Assembly: GCA_964542915.1 (NCBI GenBank)
Contig: CAZIVP010000008.1
Location: 1 to 64,000, forward strand
DNA: 64,000 nucleotides
Reading direction: 5' to 3'
Source: CAZIVP01 sp964542915
GTDB taxonomy: Bacteria > Calditrichota > Calditrichia > Calditrichales > Calditrichaceae
Positions 35,442-44,528 of this stretch are shown one piece after another (within the stretch, counting starts at the first letter, position 1; each line of letters opens with the position of its first letter). The notes beneath the pieces are model-generated. The model had not been told where the DNA came from. It did no database searches and saw nothing but the letters and a program-made list of their open reading frames with translations. Position numbers and translations under genes: made by a program.

Positions 35442-36446
35442 TCAACCTTCGAATGAAAGTTTGATTTCAGCCGGATGTTTGGCTCGAACGACCTTCGCCA
35501 GTAGTTCTACCAGTTTAGGATCAAACTGACTACCGGCGTGCTTTTCGATTTCATTCAGGGCTTCGCCTGCGCTCCGTCGTTTACTGTAAACCCGATCCGA
35601 TATAATGGATTCATATGCATCCACGATCGCTAAAAGTCGGGCAAAATAGGGAATCACTTCGCCTTTCAGGCCGTCGGGATAGCCCATGCCGTCGTAGCGT
35701 TCGTGATGGTGGCGGATAATGGCGGCCACCTGGCGTAGTTCGTCGATTTTACCGACGATATTGCTGCCAATCACGGGATGTTCTTTAGCCATCAGGTATT
35801 CGTATTCAACAAGCGATGTTGATTTTTTCAAAATATGATCCGGCATACCGATTTTGCCAATATCGTGAAGGATCGCCGCCAGTTCCAGAGTAAACATATC
35901 AGAATCGTTCAGTTTCAGGGCATCGCCGATCATGCGGGCATGGCGGGCCACCCGGATGGAATGGCCGGAGGTGTAGCTGTCTTTGGCTTCCAGGGCGGTA
36001 ATCAGGGCTTTGATCGTTTTGAGAAGCGCGGAAGCTTTACGCGGTCCGTTATGGCTTCGGGCAATTTTTTGCCGCTCCATGTTCCGGCGGATAATGGTGG
36101 GGATATTTTTAAGGTTAAACGGTTTGGTCAGATAGTCGCTGGCGCCGCGCTGCATGGCATCTTCAAGCAGGCGGCTGTCGTCGGAAGCGGTAATCACCAC
36201 AAAAGGCGTTTCCAGGAGATAGCGCCGGATATCGCTAAGCAGATCGAGACCGGATCCGTCGGGCAGGCGAATATCACTAATGATAATATCGAATGGTTCT
36301 TGTTTAATTAATTTTTGCGCTTCTTTCAACGTATGCGAACCGGTATAACGATGTCCGTATTTTTCTAAAGCGGAAGCCAGAGAACGAAAGGCGACGAGTT
36401 CATCTTCGATCAGTAATATTTTTAATGAAGGTGCCATATCTGTCAC
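35442..36446 (-). CDS. Response regulator with HD-GYP domain (c-di-GMP phosphodiesterase)
   Basis: A 334-residue two-domain protein. The receiver domain has E14-D15, the phospho-accepting D58, T86 and K108. The HD-GYP domain follows from about residue 145: LHDIGKIGMPDH, then HHHERYDGMGYPDGL carrying the GYP signature needed for c-di-GMP hydrolysis. Phosphorylation therefore probably controls c-di-GMP breakdown. It starts with GTG in a 4-base overlap with the acyl-CoA dehydrogenase stop (GTGA); an ATG three codons later is possible. The coupling with a metabolic gene is unusual. Confidence 0.95.
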   Translation of the reverse strand: MTDMAPSLKILLIEDELVAFRSLASALEKYGHRYTGSHTLKEAQKLIKQEPFDIIISDIRLPDGSGLDLLSDIRRYLLETPFVVITASDDSRLLEDAMQRGASDYLTKPFNLKNIPTIIRRNMERQKIARSHNGPRKASALLKTIKALITALEAKDSYTSGHSIRVARHARMIGDALKLNDSDMFTLELAAILHDIGKIGMPDHILKKSTSLVEYEYLMAKEHPVIGSNIVGKIDELRQVAAIIRHHHERYDGMGYPDGLKGEVIPYFARLLAIVDAYESIISDRVYSKRRSAGEALNEIEKHAGSQFDPKLVELLAKVVRAKHPAEIKLSFEG

Positions 36447-37606
36447 TTAAAAGCGTTTATCCCGGTGATGTTTTCGCCAAGGATTAATGTATGAATATCA
36501 TGGGTGCCCTCATAGGTGAAGACCGATTCCAGATTAAGCATATGGCGAATAACCTGGTATTCGTCGGTGATTCCGTTCGCCGCTAAAATGGATCGCGCTT
36601 CCCGGGCGATGTGTAGCGCCTGAGCCACATTATTACGTTTTGCCATGGATATATGATAATGTTTGGCCGTTCCCATATCTTTCATTTTTCCGAGGCGATG
36701 ATTCAATAATTGTGCTTTCGTGATTTCGCTAAGCATCTCTACGAGTTTTTGTTGTACCAACTGGAAGGAAGCGATGGCCTTCCCAAACTGAACCCGCGAT
36801 TTAGCGAATGCGACCGCCTCTTCATAGCACGCCATGGCAGCGCCGACGGCGCCCCATGCGATACCGTAACGGGCTTCGTTTAAACATGAAAGCGCAGCCC
36901 GTAAACTTTTTGCATCCGGAAGACGGTTCGTTTCCGGTATGAGGCAATCGTCAAAACTGAGTTCGCCCGTATCGGAGGCCCGCAGGGAAAACTTGCCTGC
37001 AATGGCTTTAGCGTTAAATCCGGGGCGATCGGCTTCTACAAGAAAACCATTCACGCCGTTTTCTGTTTTTGCCCAAACCACAGCCACATCGGCAATGGAG
37101 CCGTTTGTGATCCACATTTTGCTTCCGTTGAGTAGCCAACCATCTTCGGTTTTGACCGCCCGCGTCTTCATGGCGCCGGGATCGGATCCGTGATCGGGCT
37201 CCGTCAACCCGTAACAGCCGATGGCTTTTCCGCTGCACAAAAGCGGCAGCCAGTGCTGTTTCTGCTCTTCACTGCCGTAAGCGTAGATGGGATAGATCAC
37301 CAAACTGTTCTGAACCGAGGCGAAAGACCGCAATCCGCTGTCTCCGCGTTCCAGCTCCTGCATGGCCAGCCCGTAAATGGTATAACTCAAATCCGCGCCG
37401 CCGTATTTTTCAGGAATTGTAATGCCCAGTAGCCCCAGGTCGTTGAGCTGCGGTATAATATGAAGCGGAAAGCTGCCTTTGCGGTGATGTTCGGCAACAA
37501 TGGGCAGGTATTTATCATCAACAAAATGCCGGACGGTATCCCGAACCATGCGCTCTTCTTCAGAGAGCCATTCGTCCAGAGCATAAAAATCAACCCCATG
37601 AAACAT
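36443..37606 (-). CDS. Glutaryl-CoA dehydrogenase-like acyl-CoA dehydrogenase
   Basis: A FAD-dependent acyl-CoA dehydrogenase of 387 residues. E366 in FTYEGTHDIHTLILG is the catalytic base, and SGLRSFASVQNSLV holds the arginine region that glutaryl-CoA dehydrogenases use for the distal carboxylate; GLTEPDHGSDPGAM and WITNGSIADVAVVWA are FAD- and substrate-binding blocks. It likely oxidises glutaryl-CoA or a similar acid to crotonyl-CoA with CO2 release, in lysine or aromatic breakdown. AAAGGATA precedes the ATG. No electron-transfer flavoprotein gene is near. Confidence 0.9.
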   Translation of the reverse strand: MFHGVDFYALDEWLSEEERMVRDTVRHFVDDKYLPIVAEHHRKGSFPLHIIPQLNDLGLLGITIPEKYGGADLSYTIYGLAMQELERGDSGLRSFASVQNSLVIYPIYAYGSEEQKQHWLPLLCSGKAIGCYGLTEPDHGSDPGAMKTRAVKTEDGWLLNGSKMWITNGSIADVAVVWAKTENGVNGFLVEADRPGFNAKAIAGKFSLRASDTGELSFDDCLIPETNRLPDAKSLRAALSCLNEARYGIAWGAVGAAMACYEEAVAFAKSRVQFGKAIASFQLVQQKLVEMLSEITKAQLLNHRLGKMKDMGTAKHYHISMAKRNNVAQALHIAREARSILAANGITDEYQVIRHMLNLESVFTYEGTHDIHTLILGENITGINAFK

Positions 37607-38202
37607 AGGCGTATCCTTTGCAAAACTTAGATCGATCGATTTGTTTTAATGGAACGCATTCTGAAAAAAAATCTTTCTCTTTGAATGCGGTGAAAATACA
37701 AAATATATGGAACGCATCAAAATGAAAGGAGCAGTCGTCCAAATTGGGAACGGTTCATATATTATATTGTATTTCTTTAGGTACGGATTGAGGATCAACA
37801 AAATATATTGCGCAACATTTATCCAGAAACGCTTAGAAAAAAATGATATTCGAGGTCCATTCTATTTCGGCGGAATGTTGAGAGGTCGCTGAATCTTCCG
37901 CCTTTTATCTTGCTTGATTTTAAGGAATGAATACGAATGGTCGAACCCCGAGATTTTTAGCACTTTATACCTCTGTCAAATACAATCCCGTTGCACAATC
38001 CTTGGGACAACGACCTTCTTATTGATCATCGCCTTTGGAAATTCGAAGCGATTGGATGGTTTTTGAGCCTTGATCGTTTACGTACTATTTCGGATTGAAA
38101 CACGACTGGCGGCTTGCCGGATTTTGAAATAAACGCCGGAAAACAGCGCAATTTGAATAATTTCTATAATGACCTTAAATTGAAAAATCATTAAAACCGT
38201 AT
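37607..38202. other. Long intergenic region before rnhB
   Basis: About 600 bases without a supported gene. Two short plus-strand frames exist: 61 codons at 37707-37892, with a start context ATATGGAACGCAT resembling that of rnhB, and 32 codons from 37927 that follow an AAGGA directly abutting its ATG. Neither has recognisable content. The region is moderately AT-rich and could contain the promoter of the aro gene cluster. Confidence 0.5.
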
Positions 38203-38856
38203 ATGGAACGCCTGACAATGAATACACTGGCGACGTTCGACCATCGTTTTCACGCTCATCATATTCAGTATTTATGCGGCATTGACGAAGCCGGACGCGG
38301 GCCGCTGGCGGGGCCGGTCGTGGCGGCGGCGGTCATTTTGCCCGTAACGGTTGTACTGCAGGGGCTCGATGATTCCAAGCGCCTGAGCGCCGCACAACGG
38401 GAAGCACTGTTTGATAACATTACCGATGCGGCTGTGAGCTACGCTTTTGGGCAAGCATCCGAAAGTGAGATCGATCGGATGAACATCTTGCAGGCAACCT
38501 TTCTGGCAATGAAGCGTGCGGTGGAAGGGTTGGTTATAAAACCGCAATACATTCTAGTGGATGGTCGGGATTTTCCGCAGTTTGTCGATCCTTCCACCAC
38601 ATCGACAATTCCGGGTTGTGCGGTTACCGGTGGCGACCGGCAATCGCAATGCGTTGCGGCGGCGTCGGTGCTCGCCAAGGTGCATCGCGACCGTTATATG
38701 GTGCGCATGGCGGAACGATATCCTGATTACGGTTTTGAACGTCATAAAGGTTATGGTACGGCCGAGCATCGGCGTCACATTCAGACATTGGGATATACGC
38801 CGTTGCATCGTAAATCGTTTTTAAAGCGCATCAGCGATTCGAACAGCTTTGAGTAA
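38203..38856 (+). CDS. rnhB: Ribonuclease HII
   Basis: Removes ribonucleotides and RNA primers from DNA-RNA hybrids. The 217-residue protein has the RNase HII blocks GIDEAGRGPLAGPV (catalytic D and E), ILVDGRDF (catalytic D), and SVLAKVHRDRYM (catalytic D), and an HKGYGT segment for minor-groove contact. The start is ATG at 38203, or at 38218, 5 codons on. The next gene, aroK, follows after 2 bases, so rnhB opens the aro cluster. Confidence 0.96.
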   Translation: MERLTMNTLATFDHRFHAHHIQYLCGIDEAGRGPLAGPVVAAAVILPVTVVLQGLDDSKRLSAAQREALFDNITDAAVSYAFGQASESEIDRMNILQATFLAMKRAVEGLVIKPQYILVDGRDFPQFVDPSTTSTIPGCAVTGGDRQSQCVAAASVLAKVHRDRYMVRMAERYPDYGFERHKGYGTAEHRRHIQTLGYTPLHRKSFLKRISDSNSFE

Positions 38857-38858
38857 AT

Positions 38859-39404
38859 ATGAAGAAACATATCTATTTGACCGGATTCATGGGCGCCGGT
38901 AAAAGTAAAATCGGTCGCCTGCTGGCCGAACGCTTAGCGCTGCCTTTTTTCGACAGCGACGGGTTGATTGAGGAGCGAAGCGGACAAATTATTCGCGCGT
39001 TGTTCGAAACAAAAGGCGAGGCGTATTTCAGACAACTGGAGACGCAAGTGATCCGGGAGATTGCCGCCATGGAATATCCTGCAGTGGTGGCTTTGGGCGG
39101 CGGCGCCCTGCTGAGTGAAACCAACCGTCAATCTCTGCGAAAAAGCGGCCTGATTATTTATATTCAAAGTTCGGCGCAGGCGATTTTTGAACGGGTAAAA
39201 CAAACGGATAAGCGACCGTTGCTCAATATAAAACGCGACGAACATCATGAAGAGCGTTTGATGCAAACGATTACAGAATTATTGAAACAACGGGAGCCGC
39301 TTTACAGGCAGGCCGACATAACCTTACAGAGGGACGGCATGGAGGCCGATGTTATTGCGGAACGGCTGGTTGCGCTTATAGATGAACGATGGATGGACGT
39401 CTAA
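38859..39404 (+). CDS. aroK: Shikimate kinase
   Basis: Phosphorylates shikimate in aromatic amino-acid synthesis. Walker A GFMGAGKS is at 9-16; DSD near 33-35 and RQLETQVI with the aligned arginine, then ALGGGALL, are the shikimate-binding and glycine-rich elements. KQTDKRPLL holds the lid arginine. The 181-residue length is normal. It is separated from rnhB by 2 bases and its stop overlaps aroB's start, so it is in the operon. Confidence 0.96.
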   Translation: MKKHIYLTGFMGAGKSKIGRLLAERLALPFFDSDGLIEERSGQIIRALFETKGEAYFRQLETQVIREIAAMEYPAVVALGGGALLSETNRQSLRKSGLIIYIQSSAQAIFERVKQTDKRPLLNIKRDEHHEERLMQTITELLKQREPLYRQADITLQRDGMEADVIAERLVALIDERWMDV

Positions 39405-40486
39405 TGCAAATGATTTCTGTCAATTTGAACCATACCAATTATAATATTTATGTTGGCCGGGCGCTGCTACCTGAACTGGCGCATCTTCTGGAGAAGCATC
39501 AAAAAGCGCGTCAGATAGCGATTATCACAACCCGGTGGATTTACGAGCAATTCGGCCCCCGAATACAGTCCGGATTCCGTAAAGACGTTCAACTTCTGCC
39601 CATTTTTGTACCCGACGGCGAAGGCGCCAAATCGTTTGAACAACTGCAACATATATATACCCGCTTACTGGAACATAAATACGAGCGTTCTTCCGTTATT
39701 TTGGCTTTGGGCGGCGGCGTAATCGGCGATCTGGCAGGGTTTGCGGCGGCTACTTATCTGCGCGGCGTTTCGCTGGTTCAGGTACCGACCACGCTTCTGG
39801 CTCAGGTAGATAGCAGCATCGGAGGCAAGGTGGGCATTAACCATGCCCTGGGAAAAAACCTGATCGGCGCCTTTAAACAACCACTGTTCGTATTAAGCGA
39901 TATCGAAACCCTGCAAACCCTTCCGGAAGAGGAAATCCGCTGTGGGATGGGCGAAGTCATTAAATACGGTTTTATAAGCAATCGCGAACTTTTTGCTTAT
40001 CTGGAAGCACATCTGGAAGCAGCGCTTCGGAAGGACATGTCCACCATGGAATATTTGGTAAAAGTTTCCGCCGAAGAAAAGGGAAAAGTTGTCGAGCAGG
40101 ATGAGAAAGAACAAAATTTGCGCATGATATTGAATTTTGGCCATACATTTGGCCACGCGCTGGAAGCGGAGTTTAATTTCAGCCGGTTAAAGCACGGCGA
40201 AGCGGTGATTCTGGGGATGAAATGCGCCCTGTCGTTCGCACGTTCCGAAGGGATGTTACCCGGTAGCGACTACGAACGGGGTATGCGACTTCTAAACCGG
40301 ATGCCGGTTCATTACGATCCGAATCGCATCCAAAGCGATCGTTTATTGCAACGTATGATGGTGGATAAAAAGGTGCAAAACAGCCAAATGCGCCTGGTCC
40401 TGATTGACCGGATCGGAAGCCCGAAAATTTATATTGCGGAAGATGCGAAATGCATTAAACAAGCCTATAACGTATTGATCGATTAA
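39404..40486 (+). CDS. aroB: 3-Dehydroquinate synthase
   Basis: Converts DAHP to 3-dehydroquinate with NAD and a metal. Blocks GDLAGFAAATYLRGV, QVPTTLLAQVDSSIGGKVGIN, and HTFGHALEAE (metal-ligand histidines) match AroB over the full length. The ATG at 39404 overlaps the aroK stop (TAATG), giving about 360 residues; an ATG at 39389 would add 5 codons. Only one base separates its stop from the following hydrolase gene. Confidence 0.96.
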   Translation: MQMISVNLNHTNYNIYVGRALLPELAHLLEKHQKARQIAIITTRWIYEQFGPRIQSGFRKDVQLLPIFVPDGEGAKSFEQLQHIYTRLLEHKYERSSVILALGGGVIGDLAGFAAATYLRGVSLVQVPTTLLAQVDSSIGGKVGINHALGKNLIGAFKQPLFVLSDIETLQTLPEEEIRCGMGEVIKYGFISNRELFAYLEAHLEAALRKDMSTMEYLVKVSAEEKGKVVEQDEKEQNLRMILNFGHTFGHALEAEFNFSRLKHGEAVILGMKCALSFARSEGMLPGSDYERGMRLLNRMPVHYDPNRIQSDRLLQRMMVDKKVQNSQMRLVLIDRIGSPKIYIAEDAKCIKQAYNVLID

Positions 40487-40487
40487 T

Positions 40488-41246
40488 ATGAAAGTAACGT
40501 TTCTAGGAACCGGTACATCGCAGGGGGTCCCCATTATTAACTGTTCCTGCCCCGTGTGCACATCCCCAAATCCAAAAAATCGGCGCTGGCGCTCGTCGGT
40601 AATGTTGGAGGTTGGCCAACATTACATTCTGATCGATACTTCGACGGATTTGCGCGCTCAGATGTTGCGCTTTCCTTTCGAACGCATTGATGCGGTAATC
40701 TATACACACGCTCACGCCGATCACATCTTCGGCCTGGATGAATTGCGTCGGTTCAATTATTTACAGAAAGAGATCATTCCGATATACGCCGCGCCTCCAA
40801 CCATGCGGCTTCTGGAACGCGTCTTCTCTTATGCATTCAACGACGGGCCGCTGCGGCCGGGTATTCCGAATATATGCGGCTATACCATTGAAGGCCCGTT
40901 TCGTTATGATAGTGTGGAGATCATACCGATTCCCATCTGGCACGGAAGCGATAAAATTTTGGGTTTCCGGGTGGGCCCCTTTGCTTACTGCAGTGATGTG
41001 AATGGTATCCCTGAGGAGAGTTATCCGCTGCTAAAGGACCTGGATGTCCTGGTTTTAACGGCCCTGCGGGAACGTCAACATCCCAAGCACTATTCGCTTT
41101 CCGAGGCCGTCGAAACAGCGCGGACAGTGGGCGCCCGGAAAACCTATTTCACTCATATCAGTCATATATTGGATCATGATCGCCACGGCAAGCAATTGCC
41201 GCCTGGGATGGCTTTTGCTTATGACGGCCTGACGCTGGAGATATAA
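40488..41246 (+). CDS. PhnP-like MBL-fold metallo-hydrolase
   Basis: A 252-residue member of the metallo-beta-lactamase fold. HAHADHIFGLDELR gives the zinc-binding HxHxDH, and TGTSQGVPIINCSCPVCTS holds C-x-C-x2-C cysteines as in PhnP-type cyclic phosphodiesterases. It therefore probably hydrolyses a small cyclic phosphodiester or similar. It is inserted between aroB (1 base) and aroQ in the same direction, but no link to the shikimate pathway is known to me. Confidence 0.88.
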   Translation: MKVTFLGTGTSQGVPIINCSCPVCTSPNPKNRRWRSSVMLEVGQHYILIDTSTDLRAQMLRFPFERIDAVIYTHAHADHIFGLDELRRFNYLQKEIIPIYAAPPTMRLLERVFSYAFNDGPLRPGIPNICGYTIEGPFRYDSVEIIPIPIWHGSDKILGFRVGPFAYCSDVNGIPEESYPLLKDLDVLVLTALRERQHPKHYSLSEAVETARTVGARKTYFTHISHILDHDRHGKQLPPGMAFAYDGLTLEI

Positions 41247-41284
41247 ATGAGTCCCGATCAGCATTGACAAAAGGAGTTTTGCTC

Positions 41285-41722
41285 ATGCACATTCTTGTAA
41301 TACACGGTCCCAATCTGAACCTGTTAGGGGCGCGTAAACCGGATATTTACGGACACCGCTCGCTGGATGAAGTTAACCGGTATATTTCGGAATACTTTAA
41401 ACGTATCCAGCTGGAGTTTTTTCAGAGTAATCACGAAGGACATATTATCGAACGGTTGCATGAGGCGCCGAAGCAATACGGCGGGGTGGTTATAAATCCC
41501 GGTGCTTACGGCCATTATGCTTACGCCATCCGCGACGCCATCGAGGCAATCGAACTACCGGTGGTTGAGGTTCATATCAGCAACATTGCAGCACGCGAAT
41601 CCTTCCGCCGGGAGTCGGTCATTTCAGCCGTGTGCAAAGGAACCGTAAGCGGTTTCGGAATTTACGGCTATATTCTGGCCGTGCAGGCGATTGCTCACGA
41701 ACTCAAACGCCAAAAAGGGTAA
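41285..41722 (+). CDS. aroQ: Type II 3-dehydroquinate dehydratase
   Basis: Dehydrates 3-dehydroquinate to 3-dehydroshikimate. The small (145-residue) protein has HGPNLNLLGARKPDIYG (catalytic tyrosine region) and INPGAYGHYAYAIRDAI and VVEVHISNIAARESFRRESV (catalytic His and Arg), as in dodecameric AroQ. The start is placed at ATG 41285, with AAAAGGAG 9 bases before; a TTG at 41264 is in frame but lies upstream of that site. With aroK and aroB this makes three shikimate enzymes in one operon. Confidence 0.96.
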   Translation: MHILVIHGPNLNLLGARKPDIYGHRSLDEVNRYISEYFKRIQLEFFQSNHEGHIIERLHEAPKQYGGVVINPGAYGHYAYAIRDAIEAIELPVVEVHISNIAARESFRRESVISAVCKGTVSGFGIYGYILAVQAIAHELKRQKG

Positions 41723-41727
41723 CCTCA

Positions 41728-43197
41728 GTGGCGATTTTTGAACATCTTAAAGGTTTGGCCCGCCATTCGGCTATTTACACCGTCAGTACCTTTGTTCAGC
41801 GCGCGTTGGGTTTTGTATTGCTGCCGATTTATACCAGCGTTGAATATATCCCGTCCCGTAGCGATTACGGCGATTTTACCCTGGTTTATACCTTCATTGC
41901 GTTTATGACGATCGTATACCTTTACGGCATGGACGCAGCTATCATGCGTTATTTCTTTCTCGGAAGATTCAAGCGTCGCGATGTTTATTCCACAGCTTTT
42001 ACAGGCGTATTAGTTAATGCCTTGTTCCTTTCCGTTGTCATTTTCTTAAGTGCACCTTATGTTGCAAACTTCCTTCTCGGTGAAACGACATTGCAGCGGT
42101 TTATCAAAATAGCCGCCGGTATCCTTCTACTGGATAGCCTCGGCAATCTGCCGTATCATTTATTAAGGGCTGAAGAGCGCTCTGTTGTGTATTCTTCGGT
42201 GCGCGTCGGCCGCTTCTTACTTGAACTGATACTGAACATCGTATTTGTTGTTGGACTGCGCATGGGCGTGGAGGGAATCCTTTGGGCCAATCTTTCGGCC
42301 TCGGCCGTTAATTTTGTCGCACTTTTGCCCATACAACTGACCTATCTGGGCGGGAATTTACGAAAAGAAACGTTCAAAGAACTAACCGCATTCGGACTGC
42401 CCTTGTTGCCCAACGGATTAGCTTATTTAACGGTGGAAGTCAGCGATAAATTTTTAATGCGTTTATTGTTGGATAAGGACGCCGTGGGCGTTTACGCGCC
42501 GAATTACAAATTCGGTTCTCTTTTGTTACTGGTTGTGATGGCCTTCCGGACGGCCTGGCAACCGTTCTTTTTGAAACTGGCGAGACAGACGAACGCCAAA
42601 ATTATTTATGCCCATGTGATGACGTATGCTTCGCTTATTGGCGCCATCCTTATTATGCTTGGCACTTTGTTTATCGAATACATTGTAAAAATACCATTGC
42701 CCAAGGGTAAGACCATTATGGGACAGGCTTACTGGGAAGGCAATTTTATCATTCCGATTATACTTACCGCTTATTGGTTTTACGGCATGTACGTCAATTT
42801 CACGGTCGGAATCTATATTGAAAAAAAGACGCGTTATATGATTTTGTTTACGGGACTGGCTGCAGTGGTTAACGTGGGCAGCAATTTATATTTGATGCCC
42901 CATTATGGCATTTTGGGAGCGGCGCTTGCCACTTTGCTCAGTTATTTGGTTATGGCTGTTTCCATTTTTATCGCAAACCAGCGTATTTATCCGATCCCTT
43001 ATCAATTCGGACGCCTTGGATTGCTCATTCTGTATGTGGCCATCATATTAGCGCTTTATTACAGCGTCGCGTTGCACTGGACGGTCCGGATCGCCATTGT
43101 CTTTATTTCACCGCTATTCTTTTACCTTGGCGGATTTTTTAAAATCAACGAATTAAAAATACTCTGGCAACGCATTACGAAAGGGTGCGTCGATTAA
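41728..43197 (+). CDS. Polysaccharide flippase (Wzx/MATE-like, MVF superfamily)
   Basis: A 489-residue polytopic protein with about 12-14 membrane helices. VAIFEHLKGLARHSAIYTVSTFVQ at the start, YGMDAAIMRYFFLG, and YAPNYKFGSLLLLVVMAFRTAWQP match oligosaccharide flippases of the Wzx kind. It moves lipid-linked oligosaccharides across the inner membrane. Starts with GTG at 41728 following AAGGGT; a longer frame overlapping aroQ is not supported. Adjacent to lpxK with one base between, which suggests envelope polysaccharide or lipid A work. Confidence 0.88.
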   Translation: MAIFEHLKGLARHSAIYTVSTFVQRALGFVLLPIYTSVEYIPSRSDYGDFTLVYTFIAFMTIVYLYGMDAAIMRYFFLGRFKRRDVYSTAFTGVLVNALFLSVVIFLSAPYVANFLLGETTLQRFIKIAAGILLLDSLGNLPYHLLRAEERSVVYSSVRVGRFLLELILNIVFVVGLRMGVEGILWANLSASAVNFVALLPIQLTYLGGNLRKETFKELTAFGLPLLPNGLAYLTVEVSDKFLMRLLLDKDAVGVYAPNYKFGSLLLLVVMAFRTAWQPFFLKLARQTNAKIIYAHVMTYASLIGAILIMLGTLFIEYIVKIPLPKGKTIMGQAYWEGNFIIPIILTAYWFYGMYVNFTVGIYIEKKTRYMILFTGLAAVVNVGSNLYLMPHYGILGAALATLLSYLVMAVSIFIANQRIYPIPYQFGRLGLLILYVAIILALYYSVALHWTVRIAIVFISPLFFYLGGFFKINELKILWQRITKGCVD

Positions 43198-43198
43198 T

Positions 43199-44263
43199 AT
43201 GCGTTTTTCTCCATGGCTGTATCCTATCCGGTTTTTCCTGTGGCCGGCCGGTTTTTTTTACGGCTTGATCATGGAAGCGCGCAATCGTCTGTACGATTAC
43301 GGAATAAAGACGACAAGACGACTTCCGTGTCCGGTGATATCAGTGGGCAATCTGACCACCGGCGGAACGGGCAAGACGCCGTTCACCATAGAGCTGAGCC
43401 GTCAATTGCAACGGCACTACGCCAGGGTAGCGGTCATCAGTCGCGGTTACGGAAGGGATAGCAGGGGCGTGCAATTGGTATCGGATGGAAAAACCATGAA
43501 GGCTTCGCCGCAGCGTGGGGGCGATGAACCGTGGTTGATAGCAAAACGCCTTCCGGGCGTCATTGTGGCGGTAGGAGAGCGCCGTAGTGAGGCCGCGGCG
43601 ATGGTGATTAAAGATCATAAACCGGATATCATTGTGCTCGATGACGCCTTTCAACACCGGTCTATCCGCAGAGATGTGGATGTATTGCTGATTAATCACA
43701 ATGAACCCTGGCGGGGGAACTTTCCGATACCTGCAGGCGCCTTGCGGGAATTCAGACACAATTACAGGCGGGCCGATCTGTTGGTGTTAACAAACGTCGG
43801 AGGTGAAACGAAACGCGACGATCATCCTCTCAGTGACAAGTTCGATGCCGCCACGCATATCATAGCAGGACCGCTTGTGAATAACCGTTTCGATCCGACG
43901 ATGACATTGGCAGAACTGGAGGGCGCATCCGTTGCAGCCTTTGCCGGCATTGCCGATCCGATGCGCTTTAAACAACAGCTTATACGGGCGGGCCTCAACG
44001 TTATATGGTTCAAAAGCTTTCGGGATCACCACTATTTATCAGGGCGACATCTCGAGCACATAGCGGCGGCCGCTGCACAGCGAAATTGTCGCCATGTCCT
44101 GTGTACGGAGAAAGATATGGTAAAATTAGCGCATAGGGCAGAAACGAAAACGATTTGTAAAAAATACGGTATCATGTTGCTGGCACAGCGTATTGAATTG
44201 GGTATCCAGAACAGGAAACAATTGCTAAATAAGATCATGGAAAGTATTGACAAAGCACGTTGA
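43199..44263 (+). CDS. lpxK: Tetraacyldisaccharide 4'-kinase
   Basis: Phosphorylates the 4' position of the lipid A precursor at the inner membrane. The 354-residue protein has an N-terminal membrane helix (about residues 8-25), Walker A GNLTTGGTGKTP, and the substrate/metal region DDAFQHRSIRRDVDVLLI, all typical of LpxK. Its presence shows that the organism makes LPS. It begins one base after the flippase stop. Confidence 0.95.
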   Translation: MRFSPWLYPIRFFLWPAGFFYGLIMEARNRLYDYGIKTTRRLPCPVISVGNLTTGGTGKTPFTIELSRQLQRHYARVAVISRGYGRDSRGVQLVSDGKTMKASPQRGGDEPWLIAKRLPGVIVAVGERRSEAAAMVIKDHKPDIIVLDDAFQHRSIRRDVDVLLINHNEPWRGNFPIPAGALREFRHNYRRADLLVLTNVGGETKRDDHPLSDKFDAATHIIAGPLVNNRFDPTMTLAELEGASVAAFAGIADPMRFKQQLIRAGLNVIWFKSFRDHHYLSGRHLEHIAAAAAQRNCRHVLCTEKDMVKLAHRAETKTICKKYGIMLLAQRIELGIQNRKQLLNKIMESIDKAR

Positions 44264-44292
44264 TGATTTTATATTTAAAGACTGAATTTGAT

Positions 44293-44366
44293 CGCGGGGT
44301 GGAGCAGTCTGGTAGCTCATTGGGCTCATAACCCAAAGGTCGTAGGTTCAAATCCTACCCCCGCTA
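44293..44366 (+). tRNA. Initiator tRNA-Met (fMet), anticodon CAT
   Basis: A 74-base cloverleaf without encoded CCA. The anticodon stem-loop GGGCTCATAACCC has the three G-C pairs that mark initiator tRNAs. The D arm (GGAGCAGTCTGGTAGCTC), T arm (GTAGG-TTCAAAT-CCTAC) and acceptor GCGGGG/CCCCGC are clear. Position 1 is C and the opposite base 72 is T, so they do not pair, as in initiators, although the usual partner is A. Confidence 0.92.
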
Positions 44367-44373
44367 CTAAAGG

Positions 44374-44411
44374 AAAAGGGTGATCTTGGATGAGAGGTCG
44401 CCCCTTTTTTT
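44374..44411 (+). terminator. Intrinsic terminator between the two tRNA genes
   Basis: AAAAGGGTGATCT pairs with AGGTCG-CCCCTTTT (44374-44386 and 44395-44408; one bulge and G-U pairs, 8-base loop) and leads into a T-run ending at 44411. It probably ends the initiator tRNA transcript, so the second tRNA would need its own promoter or processing. Confidence 0.55.
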
Positions 44412-44413
44412 AT

Positions 44414-44487
44414 GGCGGTGTAGCTCAGTCGGCTAGAGCAGAGGAATCATAATCCTCGAGTCCGGGGTTCGAATCCCTGCACCGCTA
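44414..44487 (+). tRNA. Elongator tRNA-Met (CAT); tRNA-Ile2 not excluded
   Basis: A 74-base cloverleaf with anticodon loop ATCATAA on a GAGGA/TCCTC stem, T arm CGGGG-TTCGAAT-CCCTG, and acceptor GGCGGTG/CACCGCT (G1-T72 wobble). The 5' half resembles elongator methionine tRNAs. A CAT anticodon also occurs in tRNA-Ile2, whose C34 is converted to lysidine by TilS, and tilS is the next gene; the identity cannot be fixed by eye. Confidence 0.85.
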
Positions 44488-44528
44488 CTTCTTTTTTTAA
44501 AAATAGCAAAACAAATGTTGCACGCCCT

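Noticed and set aside
37707..37892. 61-codon plus-strand frame
   Set aside because: No ribosome site or recognisable content; only its start context resembles rnhB's.
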